Part shown: positions 1-9,877 of the stretch, piece after piece
How positions within the stretch are numbered: the first letter of the stretch is position 1
Layout of the letters: the number at the start of each line of letters is the position of its first letter
NCBI RefSeq assembly: GCF_000159635.1
Contig: NZ_GG667195.1
Location: forward strand, 51,878 to 93,992
Direction of reading: 5' to 3'
Source: Corynebacterium lipophiloflavum DSM 44291
GTDB taxonomy: Bacteria > Actinomycetota > Actinomycetes > Mycobacteriales > Mycobacteriaceae
Length of the DNA stretch: 42,115 nt
Position numbers and translations under genes: made by a program
The notes under the pieces: model-generated
What the model was told of the DNA's origin: nothing
The model's database searches: none
The model's input: the letters and a program-made list of their open reading frames with translations, nothing else

Positions 1-933
1 GGCGGGTCGATCCGCCAGCCCGCGTCCCTGACCGGCACCGTCGGCGCGAAGCCGACCTACGGCGGGGTGTCGCGCTACGGCGTGATCGCCAACGCCTCCT
101 CGCTCGACCAGGTCGGCCCCTGCGCGAACAACGTGCTTGACACGGCTCTGCTCCACGAGATCATCGCCGGCCACGACGAGTTCGACGCCACCTCCGTCGA
201 CAGCGCCGTCCCGCCCGTGGTCGCCGCGGCGCGCGAAGGAGCTTCCGGCGATCTGCGCGGGGTCAGAATCGGCCGCGTCAAGCAGTTCGCCCGCCCCGGC
301 ACCCAGGACGGCGTCAACGAGGTCATCGACGCCGCGTTCGCCCAGCTTGAGAACCAGGGTGCCGAGATCGTCGAGGTCGACTGCCCGAACTTCGACAACG
401 TCATGGGCGCCTACTACCTCATCCAGACCTCAGAGGTGTCGTCGAACCTCGCGCGCTTCGACGGCATGCGCTACGGCCAGCGCCGCGGCGACGACGGCTC
501 GCGCTCGGCCGAGGAGGTCATGGCCCTGACCCGCGGCGAGGGCTTCGGCGACGAGGTCAAGCGTCGCATCATCCTGGGCACCTACGCTTTGTCCGTTGGC
601 TACTACGACGCCTACTACCTGCAGGCGCAGCGCGTGCGCACCCTCATCGCGCGCGACTTCACCCGCGCCTTCGAAAGCGTCGATGTCATCGCCGGTCCTT
701 CCGTGCCCACCACGGCGTTCAAGCTCGGTGACAAAGTTGACGACCCGCTCGCGATGTACAACTTCGACCTGTTCACGCTGCCGCTCAACCTCGCCGGCCT
801 GCCCGGCATGTCCGTGCCCGCGGGCACCGCCGCGGATACGAACCTGCCCGTCGGCCTGCAGATCATCGCCCCGGCCTTCGAGGACGACAAGATGTATCGC
901 GTCGGTGCAGCCTTTGAAGCCGGACGCCGCTAG
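1..933 (+). CDS. gatA: Aspartyl/glutamyl-tRNA amidotransferase subunit A (3' part)
   Basis: The reading frame is open from the first base, so the 5' end lies outside the window. The fragment begins with GGSIRQPAS, which in the amidase-signature family carries the nucleophilic serine of the Ser-cisSer-Lys triad; the rest of the triad is upstream of the window. GatA releases ammonia from glutamine or asparagine so that GatB can amidate Glu-tRNA(Gln) or Asp-tRNA(Asn). The later parts [14 protein letters not shown] and MYRVGAAFE are typical of the GatA C terminus. gatB lies 4 kb downstream, separated from gatA by pfkA and transporter genes, as in mycobacteria. The next gene overlaps its 3' end in another frame. 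Confidence 0.95.
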   Translation, partial: GGSIRQPASLTGTVGAKPTYGGVSRYGVIANASSLDQVGPCANNVLDTALLHEIIAGHDEFDATSVDSAVPPVVAAAREGASGDLRGVRIGRVKQFARPGTQDGVNEVIDAAFAQLENQGAEIVEVDCPNFDNVMGAYYLIQTSEVSSNLARFDGMRYGQRRGDDGSRSAEEVMALTRGEGFGDEVKRRIILGTYALSVGYYDAYYLQAQRVRTLIARDFTRAFESVDVIAGPSVPTTAFKLGDKVDDPLAMYNFDLFTLPLNLAGLPGMSVPAGTAADTNLPVGLQIIAPAFEDDKMYRVGAAFEAGRR

Positions 934-2239
934 CGCACCGGTCTCAGCGCTCGCGGCGCTTGCCACGGGCTACTTCCTGATCATGGTCGATCAGGGGCTC
1001 ACTCCCGTGCTCACCCCGCATCTGCCCTTCGGTGTCGGCGCGGCGGTGTGGCTGACCAGCGTTTACCTGATCTGCACGGTGGTGCCCATGCTGGTTGCGG
1101 GCCGCCTCGGCGACAGCTTCGGGCAGCGTCGCGTCTTCATCGCCGGCATCGCGTTGTACCTCTGCGCGCTTGTGTTGGCCGCCGCGTCGTGGTCTTTGGC
1201 CTCGCTCGTTGTGGCGCGCGCACTCCAGGGACTCGGCTGCGCCGCATTTCTGCCGCAGGCTTTCGCCATGATCAACAGGTTCGTGCCCAACGACCGCCGC
1301 GGCAGGGTGTTCGCCGCCTGGGGAGTGGTCGGCTCCGTCGGCTCGCTGCTGGGGCCACTGCTCGGCGGAGTCCTCCTCGGCGCCGGTTGGCGCGCCGCGT
1401 TCGCCGCACAGGCCGCAATCGCGCTGCTCGGCCTCGCCCTCGCGATCAAGTTTCTGCCCCAGTTGCCGGTCTCGCCCGCGCGTATCGACGCCCTCTCCAC
1501 CGCCTTGTCCCTCGTCGGGCTCGGCGCACTCGTCTACGGCATCCAGTTTCTCGCCTGGGCCCCGGCGCTTTTTGGCGCAGCTGTACTCGCGGTGTTCTTG
1601 GGCATTCAGGCACGCGAGGGAGAAGACGCGTTGGTGCCGGTGCGTCTGTTTTCGGACGGTAACTTCGCGGCGGGCACGTTCGGCATTTCCATGATGGGTT
1701 TTGCGGTGGCCTCGATGTTCATCCCGATCATGTACTGGCTGCAGGGTGTGGCCGGGGTGGCGTCGGCAAGCGCGGGGCTGCTCACCGCGCCGATGTCGCT
1801 TCTCGCGATGGCGCTGACACCGGTCGCGGGCGAGCTCAGCGACCGGGTCAGCCCGCGCATGCTCTCGGCGGTAGGGTTCGGTTTTATGGTCGCGGGCTTA
1901 GGGCTCGCGTGGTGGGTGATCCATCTGGCCGCGCCGCCGTTGCTGTTTGCCGTGGTGACATCGCTGCTCGGGGTGGGCAGCGCGTTCGTGTGGGCGCCGA
2001 ACGCGACGACGACGATGCGGTTCGTGCCCGATCACGCCGCCGGCGCGGCTTCCGGGTTGTACAACACGGTTCGCCAGGTCGGTTCAGTGCTGGGCGTGGC
2101 GCTCGTCGGGGCGGTGCTCGCCGGCGGCGAAGTTTCCTCCACCGCGGCGAGCGCGATTGTGCTGCCTGTTGTGGCGATGCTGTTGGGGCTTGTCAGTACA
2201 GCATTCCTGCGCAGGGACGTGATCGCCAAAACCCGCTAG
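905..2239 (+). CDS. MFS transporter, DHA2-like drug exporter
   Basis: This is an integral membrane protein of about 444 residues with 12 or more hydrophobic segments. The loop after the second segment has the MFS motif [14 protein letters not shown] later segment reads [20 protein letters not shown], matching antiporter motif C of proton-driven exporters, so export of a small hydrophobic compound is likely; the substrate is unknown. The open frame continues far upstream, but only as a shadow of gatA. GTG at 905 (or TTG at 914) is the best start because the next one, ATG at 983, would cut into the first membrane helix. No good ribosome binding site is visible, and the overlap of about 29 bases with gatA suggests coupled translation. 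Confidence 0.8.
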   Translation: MQPLKPDAASAPVSALAALATGYFLIMVDQGLTPVLTPHLPFGVGAAVWLTSVYLICTVVPMLVAGRLGDSFGQRRVFIAGIALYLCALVLAAASWSLASLVVARALQGLGCAAFLPQAFAMINRFVPNDRRGRVFAAWGVVGSVGSLLGPLLGGVLLGAGWRAAFAAQAAIALLGLALAIKFLPQLPVSPARIDALSTALSLVGLGALVYGIQFLAWAPALFGAAVLAVFLGIQAREGEDALVPVRLFSDGNFAAGTFGISMMGFAVASMFIPIMYWLQGVAGVASASAGLLTAPMSLLAMALTPVAGELSDRVSPRMLSAVGFGFMVAGLGLAWWVIHLAAPPLLFAVVTSLLGVGSAFVWAPNATTTMRFVPDHAAGAASGLYNTVRQVGSVLGVALVGAVLAGGEVSSTAASAIVLPVVAMLLGLVSTAFLRRDVIAKTR

Positions 2240-2242
2240 GGT
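2237..2242 (+). promoter_or_regulatory. -10 hexamer TAGGGT for pfkA (leaderless)
   Basis: TAGGGT ends 7 nt before ATG 2250. Its first three bases are the stop codon of the MFS gene. Predicted from sequence only. Confidence 0.6.
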
Positions 2243-2249
2243 GTACACC

Positions 2250-3281
2250 ATGCGACTTGCCACACTCACATCAGGTGGAGACTGCCCGGGACTCAACGCG
2301 GTGATCCGCGGAATTGTGCGCACCGCCAGCTCACAGTACGGCTCCACCGTGGTCGGGTACTTGGACGGATGGGTAGGCCTCATCGAGGACCGCAGGATGG
2401 ACCTCTACGACGACGCGTTCATCGACTCCATCCTGCTGCGCGGCGGCACGATCCTGGGCACCGGCCGCCTCCACCCGGACAAGTTCAAGGCGGGTCTGGA
2501 CACGATCAAGCGCAATCTCGACGACGCCGGCATCGACGCGCTCATCGCCATCGGCGGGGAAGGCACTCTCAAGGGCGCGAAGTGGCTCTCCGACAACGGC
2601 ATCCCAGTCGTCGGTGTGCCCAAGACCATTGACAACGACGTCGCCGCCACCGATTACACCTTCGGCTTCGATACCGCCGTCTCTGTCGCCACCGACGCGA
2701 TCGACCGCCTGCACACCACGGCGGAATCGCACAACCGCATCCTCATCGTCGAGGTGATGGGCCGCCACGTCGGGTGGATCGCGCTGCACGCCGGCATGGC
2801 GGGCGGGGCGCACTACACCGTGATCCCGGAGCAGCCCTTCGACATCGCGGAGATCTGCAAGGCGATGGAGCGCCGCTTCCAAATGGGGGAGAAGTACGGC
2901 ATCATCGTCGTCGCCGAGGGCGCCGTGCCGAAGGAGGGCACGATGGACGCGGGCCTGGGCGAGGAGGACGAATTCGGCCACAAGACGTTCAACGGCATGG
3001 GCCAGATCATCGCCGACGAGATCAAGTCGCGTCTGGGATACGACGTTCGCACCACCGTCCTCGGCCACATCCAGCGCGGCGGCACGCCCACCGCCTACGA
3101 CCGCGTGCTGGCCACCCGTTACGGGGTCAACGCCGCGCGCGCGGCCCACGAAGGCAGGTTCGACACGTGCGTCGCGCTACACGGCGAGAACATTGAGCTG
3201 GTGCCGCTGGAGAGCGCGGTGGCGCACCTGAAGCAGGTGCCGGAGGGCCGCTACCGTACGGCCCAGACCATGTTTGGGTAG
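2250..3281 (+). CDS. pfkA: 6-phosphofructokinase (group III, PfkA)
   Basis: This 343-residue enzyme phosphorylates fructose 6-phosphate in glycolysis. The N terminus has the nucleotide-binding loop [15 protein letters not shown], followed by GGEGTLKGA, the catalytic PKTIDND motif and the substrate-binding MGRHVGWIA. The GGEGT variant, in place of GGDDT or GGDGS, is a known marker that separates PPi- and ATP-preferring members, and actinobacterial enzymes with GGEGT use ATP by family knowledge. An in-frame GTG lies three codons upstream (2241), but homologues begin at [11 protein letters not shown], and the -10 hexamer fits a leaderless ATG at 2250. Confidence 0.95.
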   Translation: MRLATLTSGGDCPGLNAVIRGIVRTASSQYGSTVVGYLDGWVGLIEDRRMDLYDDAFIDSILLRGGTILGTGRLHPDKFKAGLDTIKRNLDDAGIDALIAIGGEGTLKGAKWLSDNGIPVVGVPKTIDNDVAATDYTFGFDTAVSVATDAIDRLHTTAESHNRILIVEVMGRHVGWIALHAGMAGGAHYTVIPEQPFDIAEICKAMERRFQMGEKYGIIVVAEGAVPKEGTMDAGLGEEDEFGHKTFNGMGQIIADEIKSRLGYDVRTTVLGHIQRGGTPTAYDRVLATRYGVNAARAAHEGRFDTCVALHGENIELVPLESAVAHLKQVPEGRYRTAQTMFG

Positions 3282-3297
3282 TTCCAGCTGTTGGGAC

Positions 3298-3303
3298 TAG
3301 CAT
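3298..3303 (+). promoter_or_regulatory. -10 hexamer TAGCAT for the BASS gene
   Basis: TAGCAT lies 8 nt before ATG 3312 and supports that start over the TTG at 3291. Confidence 0.45.
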
Positions 3304-3311
3304 CCCATGTC

Positions 3312-4277
3312 ATGGACAGCTCACAGGATCTCCGCACCGATCGCTCCGCCTACATCGCTGCGCTCGGCTTCCCGCTGCTCGTCATCGCGGGCGGCGCGCT
3401 CGGCTACTTCGCCCCGGCGGTGATCGAGCCGATCTCTGGGTGGACAACCTGGCTGCTCGGCATCGTCATGTTCGGCATGGGCCTGACCCTGCGCCCGGTT
3501 GACTTCGCCCTCGTCGCGCGCCGCCCCTTGCCCGTGCTGATCGGCGTAATCGCGCAGTTCGTCATCATGCCCGCGCTCGCGGTGGCTGTGACCTTCCTGC
3601 TCGGCCTGCCGAAGGAGATCGCGGCGGGCGTGATTCTGGTCGGCTGTGCGCCCGGCGGCACCTCATCGAACGTCGTTAGCTATCTTGCGCGTGGCGACGT
3701 CGCCCTGTCCGTCACCATGACCTCGGTGTCGACGCTGCTGGCCCCGCTGATCACCCCGGTGCTGACCCTGTGGCTGGCGGGGCAGTACATGCCGGTCAGC
3801 GCCACATCGATGGCGCTGTCCATTCTGAAGATGGTGTTCGTGCCCGTCGTTCTGGGCTTGGTGCTGCGGACGGTGGCTCCGAAGGTGGTGGAGGCGATCC
3901 TGCCGGTGCTGCCGTGGATCTCCGTCGTTGCAATTTCGACGATTGTGGCGATCGTGGTCTTCGGCTCCCGCGACAAGATCGTCGAGGCGGGCCTGATCGT
4001 GCTGGGCGCTGTCGTCATACACAACGTGCTCGGCTACGCCCTGGGCTATCTCACGGGCAAGCTCACCCGCCAACCAGAGCCCGTCAGCCGCACGATGGCC
4101 ATCGAGGTGGGGATGCAAAACTCCGGGCTGGCCGCCACCCTGGCGGCAACCTACCTCAGCCCGCTGGCGGCGCTGCCCGGGGCGGTGTTTTCCGTCTGGC
4201 ACAACCTGTCCGGCGCCGTCGTCGTGCTCATCGCCCGGCGGGCGGACGAGCGCGCCGCGCGTAGACTCTCAGCATGA
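3312..4277 (+). CDS. Bile acid:sodium symporter (BASS) family transporter
   Basis: The protein has 321 residues and about ten membrane segments. Features of the BASS fold include MFGMGLTLRPVDF near residue 50, the glycine-rich VGCAPGGTSSNVVSYLARGD, which is the conserved sodium-site region, and EVGMQNSGLAATLA near the end, which is the second crossover motif. Bacterial members move organic anions or pantoate-like compounds with sodium. The substrate here cannot be read from sequence. The start ATG 3312 is preceded by a TAGCAT hexamer, and the stop overlaps the start of the next gene in ATGA. Confidence 0.88.
   Translation: MDSSQDLRTDRSAYIAALGFPLLVIAGGALGYFAPAVIEPISGWTTWLLGIVMFGMGLTLRPVDFALVARRPLPVLIGVIAQFVIMPALAVAVTFLLGLPKEIAAGVILVGCAPGGTSSNVVSYLARGDVALSVTMTSVSTLLAPLITPVLTLWLAGQYMPVSATSMALSILKMVFVPVVLGLVLRTVAPKVVEAILPVLPWISVVAISTIVAIVVFGSRDKIVEAGLIVLGAVVIHNVLGYALGYLTGKLTRQPEPVSRTMAIEVGMQNSGLAATLAATYLSPLAALPGAVFSVWHNLSGAVVVLIARRADERAARRLSA
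4262..4267 (+). promoter_or_regulatory. -10 hexamer TAGACT for the GNAT gene
   Basis: TAGACT lies 6 nt before ATG 4274, inside the end of the BASS coding region. Confidence 0.45.
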
Positions 4278-4891
4278 CGTCGAAGCCGAACCCGCACGAG
4301 GCGGTGTCCATGCACAACCGTTTCGTCAGCTTGGAAGCACTTAGTCCCGCACACTCCGCGGACCTGCGCCGCGCCGTCGGGGATTTGGGCACGACGTGGT
4401 ACGTCGATCACGTGCCTGCGCCGGACGGCGTCGATGAGCAGATCGAGTTTCTCACCGCGAGCGACAACTACGTGCCGTGGGCGATTCTCCGCGACGGCCG
4501 AGCGATCGGCGTGACGTGCATCTACAACATCGACGAACGCAACCGGCACTGCGAACTCGGCTACACATGGATCTCGCCGGATGCCCAAGGCGGCGCGGTC
4601 AATCCCGCGGTCAAGCTGCTTGTTCTCACCCGGGTTTTCGAAGAACTGGGCTTTATGCGCGCGGAGTTTCGCTGCCACTCCATGAACATGCAGTCGAGGC
4701 GCTCGTTGGAAAAGCTCGGCGCCACGCTCGAAGGAACGCTGCGGCGCCACCGCATAATGAACAACGGCACCGTGCGCGACTCGTGCATCTACTCCATCCT
4801 GGATTACGAGTGGCCGACCGTGAAGTGCGGGTTGGAAGCGCGGCTGCACCCTACGGCAACCATTGCGGTGGGGCTGAGCGCGGCGAACTAG
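4274..4891 (+). CDS. GNAT family N-acetyltransferase (RimJ/RimL type)
   Basis: This 205-residue protein resembles the RimJ/RimL branch of acetyl-CoA-dependent N-acetyltransferases, which modify protein N termini or small amines. The middle has the typical strand [17 protein letters not shown], followed by the helix of the CoA-binding region and [18 protein letters not shown], which corresponds to the usual motif with N-x-x-S-x-x-x-L-E-K-L-G. The pattern [17 protein letters not shown] near the end is also common in this branch. The substrate is unknown. Translation may be coupled to the upstream transporter through the ATGA overlap, although a promoter-like hexamer sits just before the start. 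Confidence 0.88.
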   Translation: MTSKPNPHEAVSMHNRFVSLEALSPAHSADLRRAVGDLGTTWYVDHVPAPDGVDEQIEFLTASDNYVPWAILRDGRAIGVTCIYNIDERNRHCELGYTWISPDAQGGAVNPAVKLLVLTRVFEELGFMRAEFRCHSMNMQSRRSLEKLGATLEGTLRRHRIMNNGTVRDSCIYSILDYEWPTVKCGLEARLHPTATIAVGLSAAN

Positions 4892-4894
4892 ACT
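4889..4894 (+). promoter_or_regulatory. -10 hexamer TAGACT for gatB (leaderless)
   Basis: TAGACT begins with the GNAT stop codon (4889-4891) and ends 7 nt before ATG 4902. Confidence 0.6.
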
Positions 4895-4901
4895 GTCACC
4901 C

Positions 4902-6401
4902 ATGACTGCCTACGACCTGATGGATTTTGACGACGTCCTGGAGAAGTACGACCCCGTGATGGGTTTGGAGGTGCACGTCGAGCTGGCGACGGAGACGAAA
5001 ATGTTCTCCACCTCGTCCGCGCATTTCGGGGCGGCGCCGAATAGCAATATCGACCCGGTCTCGCTGGGTCTGCCGGGCGCACTGCCTGTCGTCAACGCCA
5101 AGGGTGTGGAGTGGGCCATCAAGATCGGACTGGCGCTGAACTGCCAGATCGCTGAAAGCTCGCGGTTCGCGCGGAAGAATTACTTCTACCCGGATCAGCC
5201 GAAGAACTACCAGATCTCGCAGTACGACGAGCCGATCGCGTACGACGGTTACCTCGACGTGCTGCTTGACGACGGCACCGAGTGGCGCGTGGAGATCGAG
5301 CGCGCGCACATGGAGGAGGACACCGGCAAGCTCACACACCTCGGTTCCGCCTCGGGCCGCATTACCGGGGCGACCGCCTCGCTGGTCGACTGCAACCGCG
5401 CGGGCATCCCGCTTATCGAGATCGTGACCAAGCCGATCATCGGCGCCGGCGAGCGCGCCCCCGAGGTGGCCAGGGCTTACGTTTCGGCGCTGCGCGAGCT
5501 GGTCAAGGCTCTCGGCGTCTCCGACGCACGCATGGACCAGGGCTCCATGCGTTGCGACGCCAACGTGTCGCTGCGGCCCATCGGCCAGGAGAAGTTCGGC
5601 ACCCGCACCGAGACGAAGAACATCAACTCGCTGAAGTCCGTCGAGCAGGCAGTGCGCTTCGAGATGCAGCGCCAGGCCCAGGTGCTGGACGACGGCGGGG
5701 AGATCGTCCAGGAAACGCGCCACTACCAGGAGAAGGACGGCTCCACCTCGAAGGGCCGCCCGAAGGAAGAAGCATCCGACTACCGATACTTCAATGATCC
5801 CGACCTGCCTCCCGTGATCGCCAAGCCGGAGTGGGTCGAAGAGATCCGCGCGACGTTGCCGGAGCTGCCGTGGGTGCGCCGCGCCCGCATCCAGGAGGAG
5901 TGGCAGCTGCCGGAGAAGGAGTTCCGCGACCTCGTCAACGCCGGCGCGCTGGACCTGGTCGCCGATACCGTCGAGGCGGGAACGACCCCCGACGAGGCCC
6001 GGGCGTGGTGGGTGTCCTACATCATGGCCAAGGCAAACGAGCAGGGCAAGGACCTCGACGCGATCGGCGTGAGCCCGGCCGACGTTGCCCGCGTCGTTGC
6101 GCTGGTGAAGGAAGGCAAGCTGACCACGAAGCTCGCGCGCCAGGCCATCGACGGCGTCATTGCGGGCGAGGGCAGCGTTGATGAGGTCGTCGAGAAGCGG
6201 GGCCTCGAGGTTGTGCGAGATGATTCCGCGATCGAGAAGGCCGTTGACGACGCGCTGGCTGCCAACCCCGACATTGTTGAAAAATACCGCGCCGGCAACA
6301 CGAAGGTCACCGGCGCGATTGTGGGTGCCGTGATGAAGGCGACCCAGGGCAAGGCTGACCCGGGCCAGGTCAACCGACTGATCTCCCAGAAGCTGGGCTA
6401 G
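4902..6401 (+). CDS. gatB: Aspartyl/glutamyl-tRNA amidotransferase subunit B
   Basis: GatB (499 residues) binds the misacylated tRNA and performs the ATP-dependent amidation of Glu-tRNA(Gln) and Asp-tRNA(Asn). The N-terminal domain has [39 protein letters not shown] and the signature [11 protein letters not shown]. Later motifs include [13 protein letters not shown] and [11 protein letters not shown]. The C-terminal tail is the helical YqeY-like domain that contacts tRNA. It works with gatA upstream and with gltX and tRNA-Gln near 35-36 kb. Its stop codon overlaps the stop codon of the convergent minus-strand gene within a shared CTAG. Confidence 0.97.
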   Translation: MTAYDLMDFDDVLEKYDPVMGLEVHVELATETKMFSTSSAHFGAAPNSNIDPVSLGLPGALPVVNAKGVEWAIKIGLALNCQIAESSRFARKNYFYPDQPKNYQISQYDEPIAYDGYLDVLLDDGTEWRVEIERAHMEEDTGKLTHLGSASGRITGATASLVDCNRAGIPLIEIVTKPIIGAGERAPEVARAYVSALRELVKALGVSDARMDQGSMRCDANVSLRPIGQEKFGTRTETKNINSLKSVEQAVRFEMQRQAQVLDDGGEIVQETRHYQEKDGSTSKGRPKEEASDYRYFNDPDLPPVIAKPEWVEEIRATLPELPWVRRARIQEEWQLPEKEFRDLVNAGALDLVADTVEAGTTPDEARAWWVSYIMAKANEQGKDLDAIGVSPADVARVVALVKEGKLTTKLARQAIDGVIAGEGSVDEVVEKRGLEVVRDDSAIEKAVDDALAANPDIVEKYRAGNTKVTGAIVGAVMKATQGKADPGQVNRLISQKLG

Positions 6402-7819
6402 TCGCCCGGCCCGGCCTTATCGGCCGGGCGCACCGCCGGGAAGCTGCCGGTCTTGTACACCTCGTCGTAGGCCTCCCAGTCGATGGGGGTGTCGCCGGCC
6501 GGCTCGGGCGCGCCAGCGTATTCCTTGGAGTTCGGGTCAAGGGCGGGCGTTTCCTCCAACGAGAACTCGCTCTCCGGGTCGGAATCGAGGGCCGCGGCGA
6601 CTTCTTCCTGCACCGACTGCCACAAGGTGGTCTCCTCGACGTTGGACTGCGCGGCCAGCTCCTCCACCTCGGTGCGCTGGCTGTCCGTGAGATCGCGCTC
6701 GGTCGGTTCGAGGGCCGTCTCGGCCAAGGCGGCGAGGCGCTGGCGGCGCAAGGTCTCGTTCTTGATCAGCGTGCGGTCTTTGAACCACGCGAAGACCATC
6801 ACCGCGATGAGCACCATGCCGAGGTAGCCCAGGATGGGGTAGACCCAGCCGAGCAGGTCGGCGAAGCCGATAAATGACAGCGCGAAACCGATGAGAACCA
6901 CGGTGAAGTAGATCGGGCGGAAGCGGCTGTGGTTTGTAGCCGACAGCCGCCGTGCCATGGCGTAGAACATGCCGACGGCGGTGTTGTAGATCATCAGATA
7001 AATGACGAGTGCAACGACCACGCCGACGGCGGGGTGCATGTTGTCGAATACCATCAGCAGTGGCAGGTCCGCGCCGAAAACGTGCTCCATGTTAGCGAAG
7101 ATGATGAACGCCAAGATCACCAGAAGCGAGGAGAAGATGATGCCGCCGAGCAGCCCGCCGATGCCGGCCTCGCGCGGGTTGAGCTGCGAACCCGCGATGA
7201 CCAGGATCATCGACACCGCGACGATGGTGCACATTGCCGCGTAGTTCAATGCGGAGAGCAGCCAGTTGTTGCCCACGCCCGACGCGGGCTCATTTTGCAT
7301 CGCCAGCTCATTGATGGCGGAGAAGTTGTCGGGCATGTTGAGGATGGTCACAACCAGCGCACCGAGTACAGCCACAATGAGAAACGGCGTGATCGAGGAG
7401 ATCACGTTGGTCAGCCGGTCGATGTCGAGGAACCCGGAGGCGAGGAGCGCAACGGTCATGATTGCCGCGCCGACCCACGTGGGCAGGCCGAACTGCTGCT
7501 CAAGGTTGGAACCTGCGCCCGCGACCATGACAAAACCGATGGCGAACAGCGTGATCATCGTCGAAATATCCATGAATCGCGCCACTGCCGGGTGGGAGAC
7601 CGACTTGAACACGGCATTGTGGTCGTCGGCCAGGAAGTACGATCCGAGCTGGAACAGAGTGGAGCCGACGAGCACGATGACCAAGCCCGCGACGATCGTG
7701 CCGACGATTCCCCAGTAACCGAACGCGAGGAAGTACTGGATGGTTTCTTGTCCGGACGCGAATCCCGCGCCGACGAGGAGGCCGACGAATGCGAGAGCGA
7801 CCTTGACTGCTCTATTCAT
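6398..7819 (-). CDS. YkvI-family membrane protein with long acidic tail
   Basis: The protein has 473 residues. The first 350 form about ten membrane helices beginning [19 protein letters not shown], a start typical of the YkvI/COG3949 family, which belongs to the LeuT-fold transporters. No substrate is established for this family. The last 120 residues are soluble and acidic (for example [15 protein letters not shown]) and probably face the cytoplasm. The start ATG 7819 is preceded on the minus strand by AGGAA at good spacing. It follows the GST-like gene on the same strand after about 117 bp that contain a terminator-like hairpin, so the two may be transcribed separately. Confidence 0.85.
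   Translation of the reverse strand: MNRAVKVALAFVGLLVGAGFASGQETIQYFLAFGYWGIVGTIVAGLVIVLVGSTLFQLGSYFLADDHNAVFKSVSHPAVARFMDISTMITLFAIGFVMVAGAGSNLEQQFGLPTWVGAAIMTVALLASGFLDIDRLTNVISSITPFLIVAVLGALVVTILNMPDNFSAINELAMQNEPASGVGNNWLLSALNYAAMCTIVAVSMILVIAGSQLNPREAGIGGLLGGIIFSSLLVILAFIIFANMEHVFGADLPLLMVFDNMHPAVGVVVALVIYLMIYNTAVGMFYAMARRLSATNHSRFRPIYFTVVLIGFALSFIGFADLLGWVYPILGYLGMVLIAVMVFAWFKDRTLIKNETLRRQRLAALAETALEPTERDLTDSQRTEVEELAAQSNVEETTLWQSVQEEVAAALDSDPESEFSLEETPALDPNSKEYAGAPEPAGDTPIDWEAYDEVYKTGSFPAVRPADKAGPGD
6403..6430 (+). terminator. GC-rich hairpin after gatB
   Basis: A perfect 9-bp stem, CGCCCGGCC with GGCCGGGCG, encloses a 10-nt loop and starts 2 bases after the gatB stop. There is no T-run on either side, so it may be a weak or factor-dependent terminator. 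It lies within the last codons of the opposing gene. Confidence 0.4.
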
Positions 7820-7876
7820 GGAGTTTCCTAACCTGCTTTATGAATTAAAAGGGGCACATTACAACCCGTACAGGCT

Positions 7877-7936
7877 AGCAAAACCCGACCGCAGGTCCGC
7901 TTCAGTCTCGCTACTGCTGGAAGGGCTGCGGGTTTT
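7877..7936 (-). terminator. Possible terminator after the GST-like gene
   Basis: Read on the minus strand just after the stop codon, AAAACCCGCAG pairs with CTGCG, a 2-3 nt bulge, and GGGTTTT. The T-run forms part of the stem end. The loop is long (about 30 nt), so this is moderate evidence only. Confidence 0.45.
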
Positions 7937-8968
7937 TCACTTCTTCGCCGGCGCGCACCGGGCGGGGTTCGATGACCCCTCGGCATAGGGGGAGCCACTG
8001 AAGCGGTTTCGGTCGTGTTGCTCAGCCAGCCAGTCGAGCTCGGGGCCGAGCGGAACCACGCCCGTGGGGTTTACCTCGGCGTGCGTGATATAGTAGTGCT
8101 GCTTGATCTCGGTGAAGTCGGTGGTATCGCCGAAGCCGGGAAGCTGGAACAGTTCCTGGAGGTAGCCGCGCAGGTTGGGCATCTCTGCGATCTTGGTGCG
8201 GGATGCCTTGAAGTGGCCGTAGTAGACGGGATCGAAACGCACGAGGGTGGGGTAGAGGTAGATATCAGCCAGGGTGATCTGGTTGCCTACAAGGTAGCGT
8301 TGCTGGCCGAGGCGCTCTTCAAGCCAGTCCAGGTTCTCCCACAGCTCGTGGTAGGCCTCTTCGTACGCTTCTTGCGTGCCCGCGAAACCGCAGCGGTAGA
8401 CGCCGTTGTTGACGTACTTGTACACCCTGTCGGCAACCTGGTCGATCTCCTCGCGCAGCGCCTCCGGGTAGAGGTCGGGCGCGCCTTCACGGTGGAACTC
8501 GGTCCATTCGTTGTTGAAATCAACGGGAATCTGCCTGAACCAGTTGGTGACCACCTTGTTGGTGCCAACCTCCACGATGGCGGGCACGGTGATGCCCTTG
8601 GGGTAGTCGGGGAAGCGGTTGGTGTAGGCATCCTTTAGTTTGTGCAGACCGGTGGCCGGGTCTTTTTCGTCGGGGTCGACGTCGAAGACCCACGAGTCCG
8701 CGTCGTGGGTCGGCCCGGCTAGTCCAAGCGAGATGGCGTCCTCGAGCCCGAGGAGGCGGCGTGTGATGATCGTGCGGTGTGCCCAGGGGCATGCGCGCGC
8801 GGCCATGAGGCGGTAGCGGCCTGCTTCAACAGGCCAGAGCTCACCCTTACCTGCATGCTGCTTATCGACGTCCGCAACAATGCGGTCCTCGATGTAGGTC
8901 GTGTCGCGCTCGTAGGCGCCGTCGGTCGCGGCATTCTGGGGTGCGTTTTTCCACTGTGACTTATCCAT
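7937..8968 (-). CDS. Xi-class glutathione S-transferase-like reductase
   Basis: The protein (343 residues) has the thioredoxin-like N domain with CPWAHR (Cys60), then an all-helical C domain with YLVGNQITLADIYLYPTL. This matches the YqjG/ECM4 group, called Xi-class GSTs or glutathionyl-hydroquinone reductases, which remove a thiol from quinone adducts using a catalytic Cys rather than Ser or Tyr. Corynebacteria make mycothiol instead of glutathione, so the natural thiol is probably mycothiol; this is inference. The start ATG 8968 faces the DoxX gene across a 105-bp divergent intergenic region. Confidence 0.88.
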   Translation of the reverse strand: MDKSQWKNAPQNAATDGAYERDTTYIEDRIVADVDKQHAGKGELWPVEAGRYRLMAARACPWAHRTIITRRLLGLEDAISLGLAGPTHDADSWVFDVDPDEKDPATGLHKLKDAYTNRFPDYPKGITVPAIVEVGTNKVVTNWFRQIPVDFNNEWTEFHREGAPDLYPEALREEIDQVADRVYKYVNNGVYRCGFAGTQEAYEEAYHELWENLDWLEERLGQQRYLVGNQITLADIYLYPTLVRFDPVYYGHFKASRTKIAEMPNLRGYLQELFQLPGFGDTTDFTEIKQHYYITHAEVNPTGVVPLGPELDWLAEQHDRNRFSGSPYAEGSSNPARCAPAKK

Positions 8969-9019
8969 AACCCCAGTGTCCCCGAAAAATAGTGATTAAT
9001 CAACAAAACTTCGTGGGGG

Positions 9020-9042
9020 CGCGCCGGTTCCGCTCCGGCGCG
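9020..9042. promoter_or_regulatory. Inverted repeat between divergent GST-like and doxX genes
   Basis: CGCGCCGG and CCGGCGCG form a perfect 8-bp inverted repeat around a 7-nt spacer. No T-run follows, so an operator site is as likely as a hairpin. Confidence 0.4.
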
Positions 9043-9059
9043 AACCGCGCCACCTGGCA

Positions 9060-9074
9060 TAGGTTTTTAACCTA
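9060..9074 (+). promoter_or_regulatory. -10 TAGGTT and palindrome at the doxX start
   Basis: TAGGTT-TTT-AACCTA is a perfect palindrome of 6-bp arms. TAGGTT fits a -10 hexamer 8 nt before ATG 9074, and the last base of the palindrome is the A of the start codon. A leaderless start is likely. The symmetry could also mark an operator. Confidence 0.5.
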
Positions 9075-9877
9075 TGACGAACAACAACTACCAAGATGTC
9101 ACACCTGACGACTTCAACGGCTTCGAAGACGTCCCCACCTACGACGAAGGCGGGGCCACCTCGCGGATCCGACCCACCGACACGGGAGACGTCTACCAGC
9201 GCAGCGGCAAGGCAGCGCCCACCGAGGTGTTCCCCACCTCACTTAGCCAGCCGACGCAGTCGATCGACCCGGACCCCGCGCCTCTTGTCGCGCCCGTCGC
9301 GGAGCCCGCCTACATCGAGCCTGTCTATGCAGAGGAACCCGTCACCACGGCGGTCGACGCGCGTCGTGGCACCATCGATCTCGGACTGCTGATCCTCCGG
9401 TTCGTGCTCGGCGGATACCTCGTGTTCCACGCGATCCAAACCTTCTTCCAACTCGGCGCTGCCGAGGGCATCGCCGGGCTGGAAGCGCAGTTCGGCGCGT
9501 ACACCTACGGCAACGTGCTCGCCGTCGTCGTTCCCACCCTCGAGCTCGCCGCGGGCGTGTTTATCGTCCTCGGCCTGCTCAGCCCGGTCGCCGCGATGGT
9601 CGCCATCGCCGTGACCGGATTCATGGCCGCCCACACCGCGGCCAGTGCCGGCACGGGGTTCAACCCCATAGGCTGGGGAGCAGAAGTGTGGCTCACTATG
9701 ATCCTGCTCGGCATCGCCCTGGCCCACCAGTTCACTGGCCCCGGCTTCTACGCCGTGGACTCAGGACGTGGCTGGGCGCGTCGCCCGCTGGCCTCGTCCT
9801 GGATCTTCGCCGTGCTCGGCATCGCCGCCGCGGCGCTGATGTGGTGGTTCGGCACCGGCATCAACCCGATCGCCTAA
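9074..9877 (+). CDS. DoxX family membrane protein with disordered N terminus
   Basis: The 267-residue protein starts with about 95 polar, acidic and proline-rich residues that look disordered. A DoxX domain of four membrane helices follows, recognisable from LGLLILRFVLGGYLVFHAIQ and PTLELAAGVFIVLGLLSPVA. DoxX proteins are linked to thiol and oxidative stress responses in mycobacteria, where one partners with SodA and a sulfurtransferase. The long N-terminal extension is common among actinobacterial members. No start codon further upstream is supported. The 3' end overlaps the convergent glycosyltransferase gene by 117 bases. Confidence 0.82.
   Translation: MTNNNYQDVTPDDFNGFEDVPTYDEGGATSRIRPTDTGDVYQRSGKAAPTEVFPTSLSQPTQSIDPDPAPLVAPVAEPAYIEPVYAEEPVTTAVDARRGTIDLGLLILRFVLGGYLVFHAIQTFFQLGAAEGIAGLEAQFGAYTYGNVLAVVVPTLELAAGVFIVLGLLSPVAAMVAIAVTGFMAAHTAASAGTGFNPIGWGAEVWLTMILLGIALAHQFTGPGFYAVDSGRGWARRPLASSWIFAVLGIAAAALMWWFGTGINPIA

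Noticed and set aside
430..966. Long minus-strand open frame opposite gatA, and similar ones opposite pfkA, ilvB, serA and cstA
   Set aside because: These mirror codon structure of high-G+C genes on the other strand; the plus-strand proteins are clear homologues of known enzymes.
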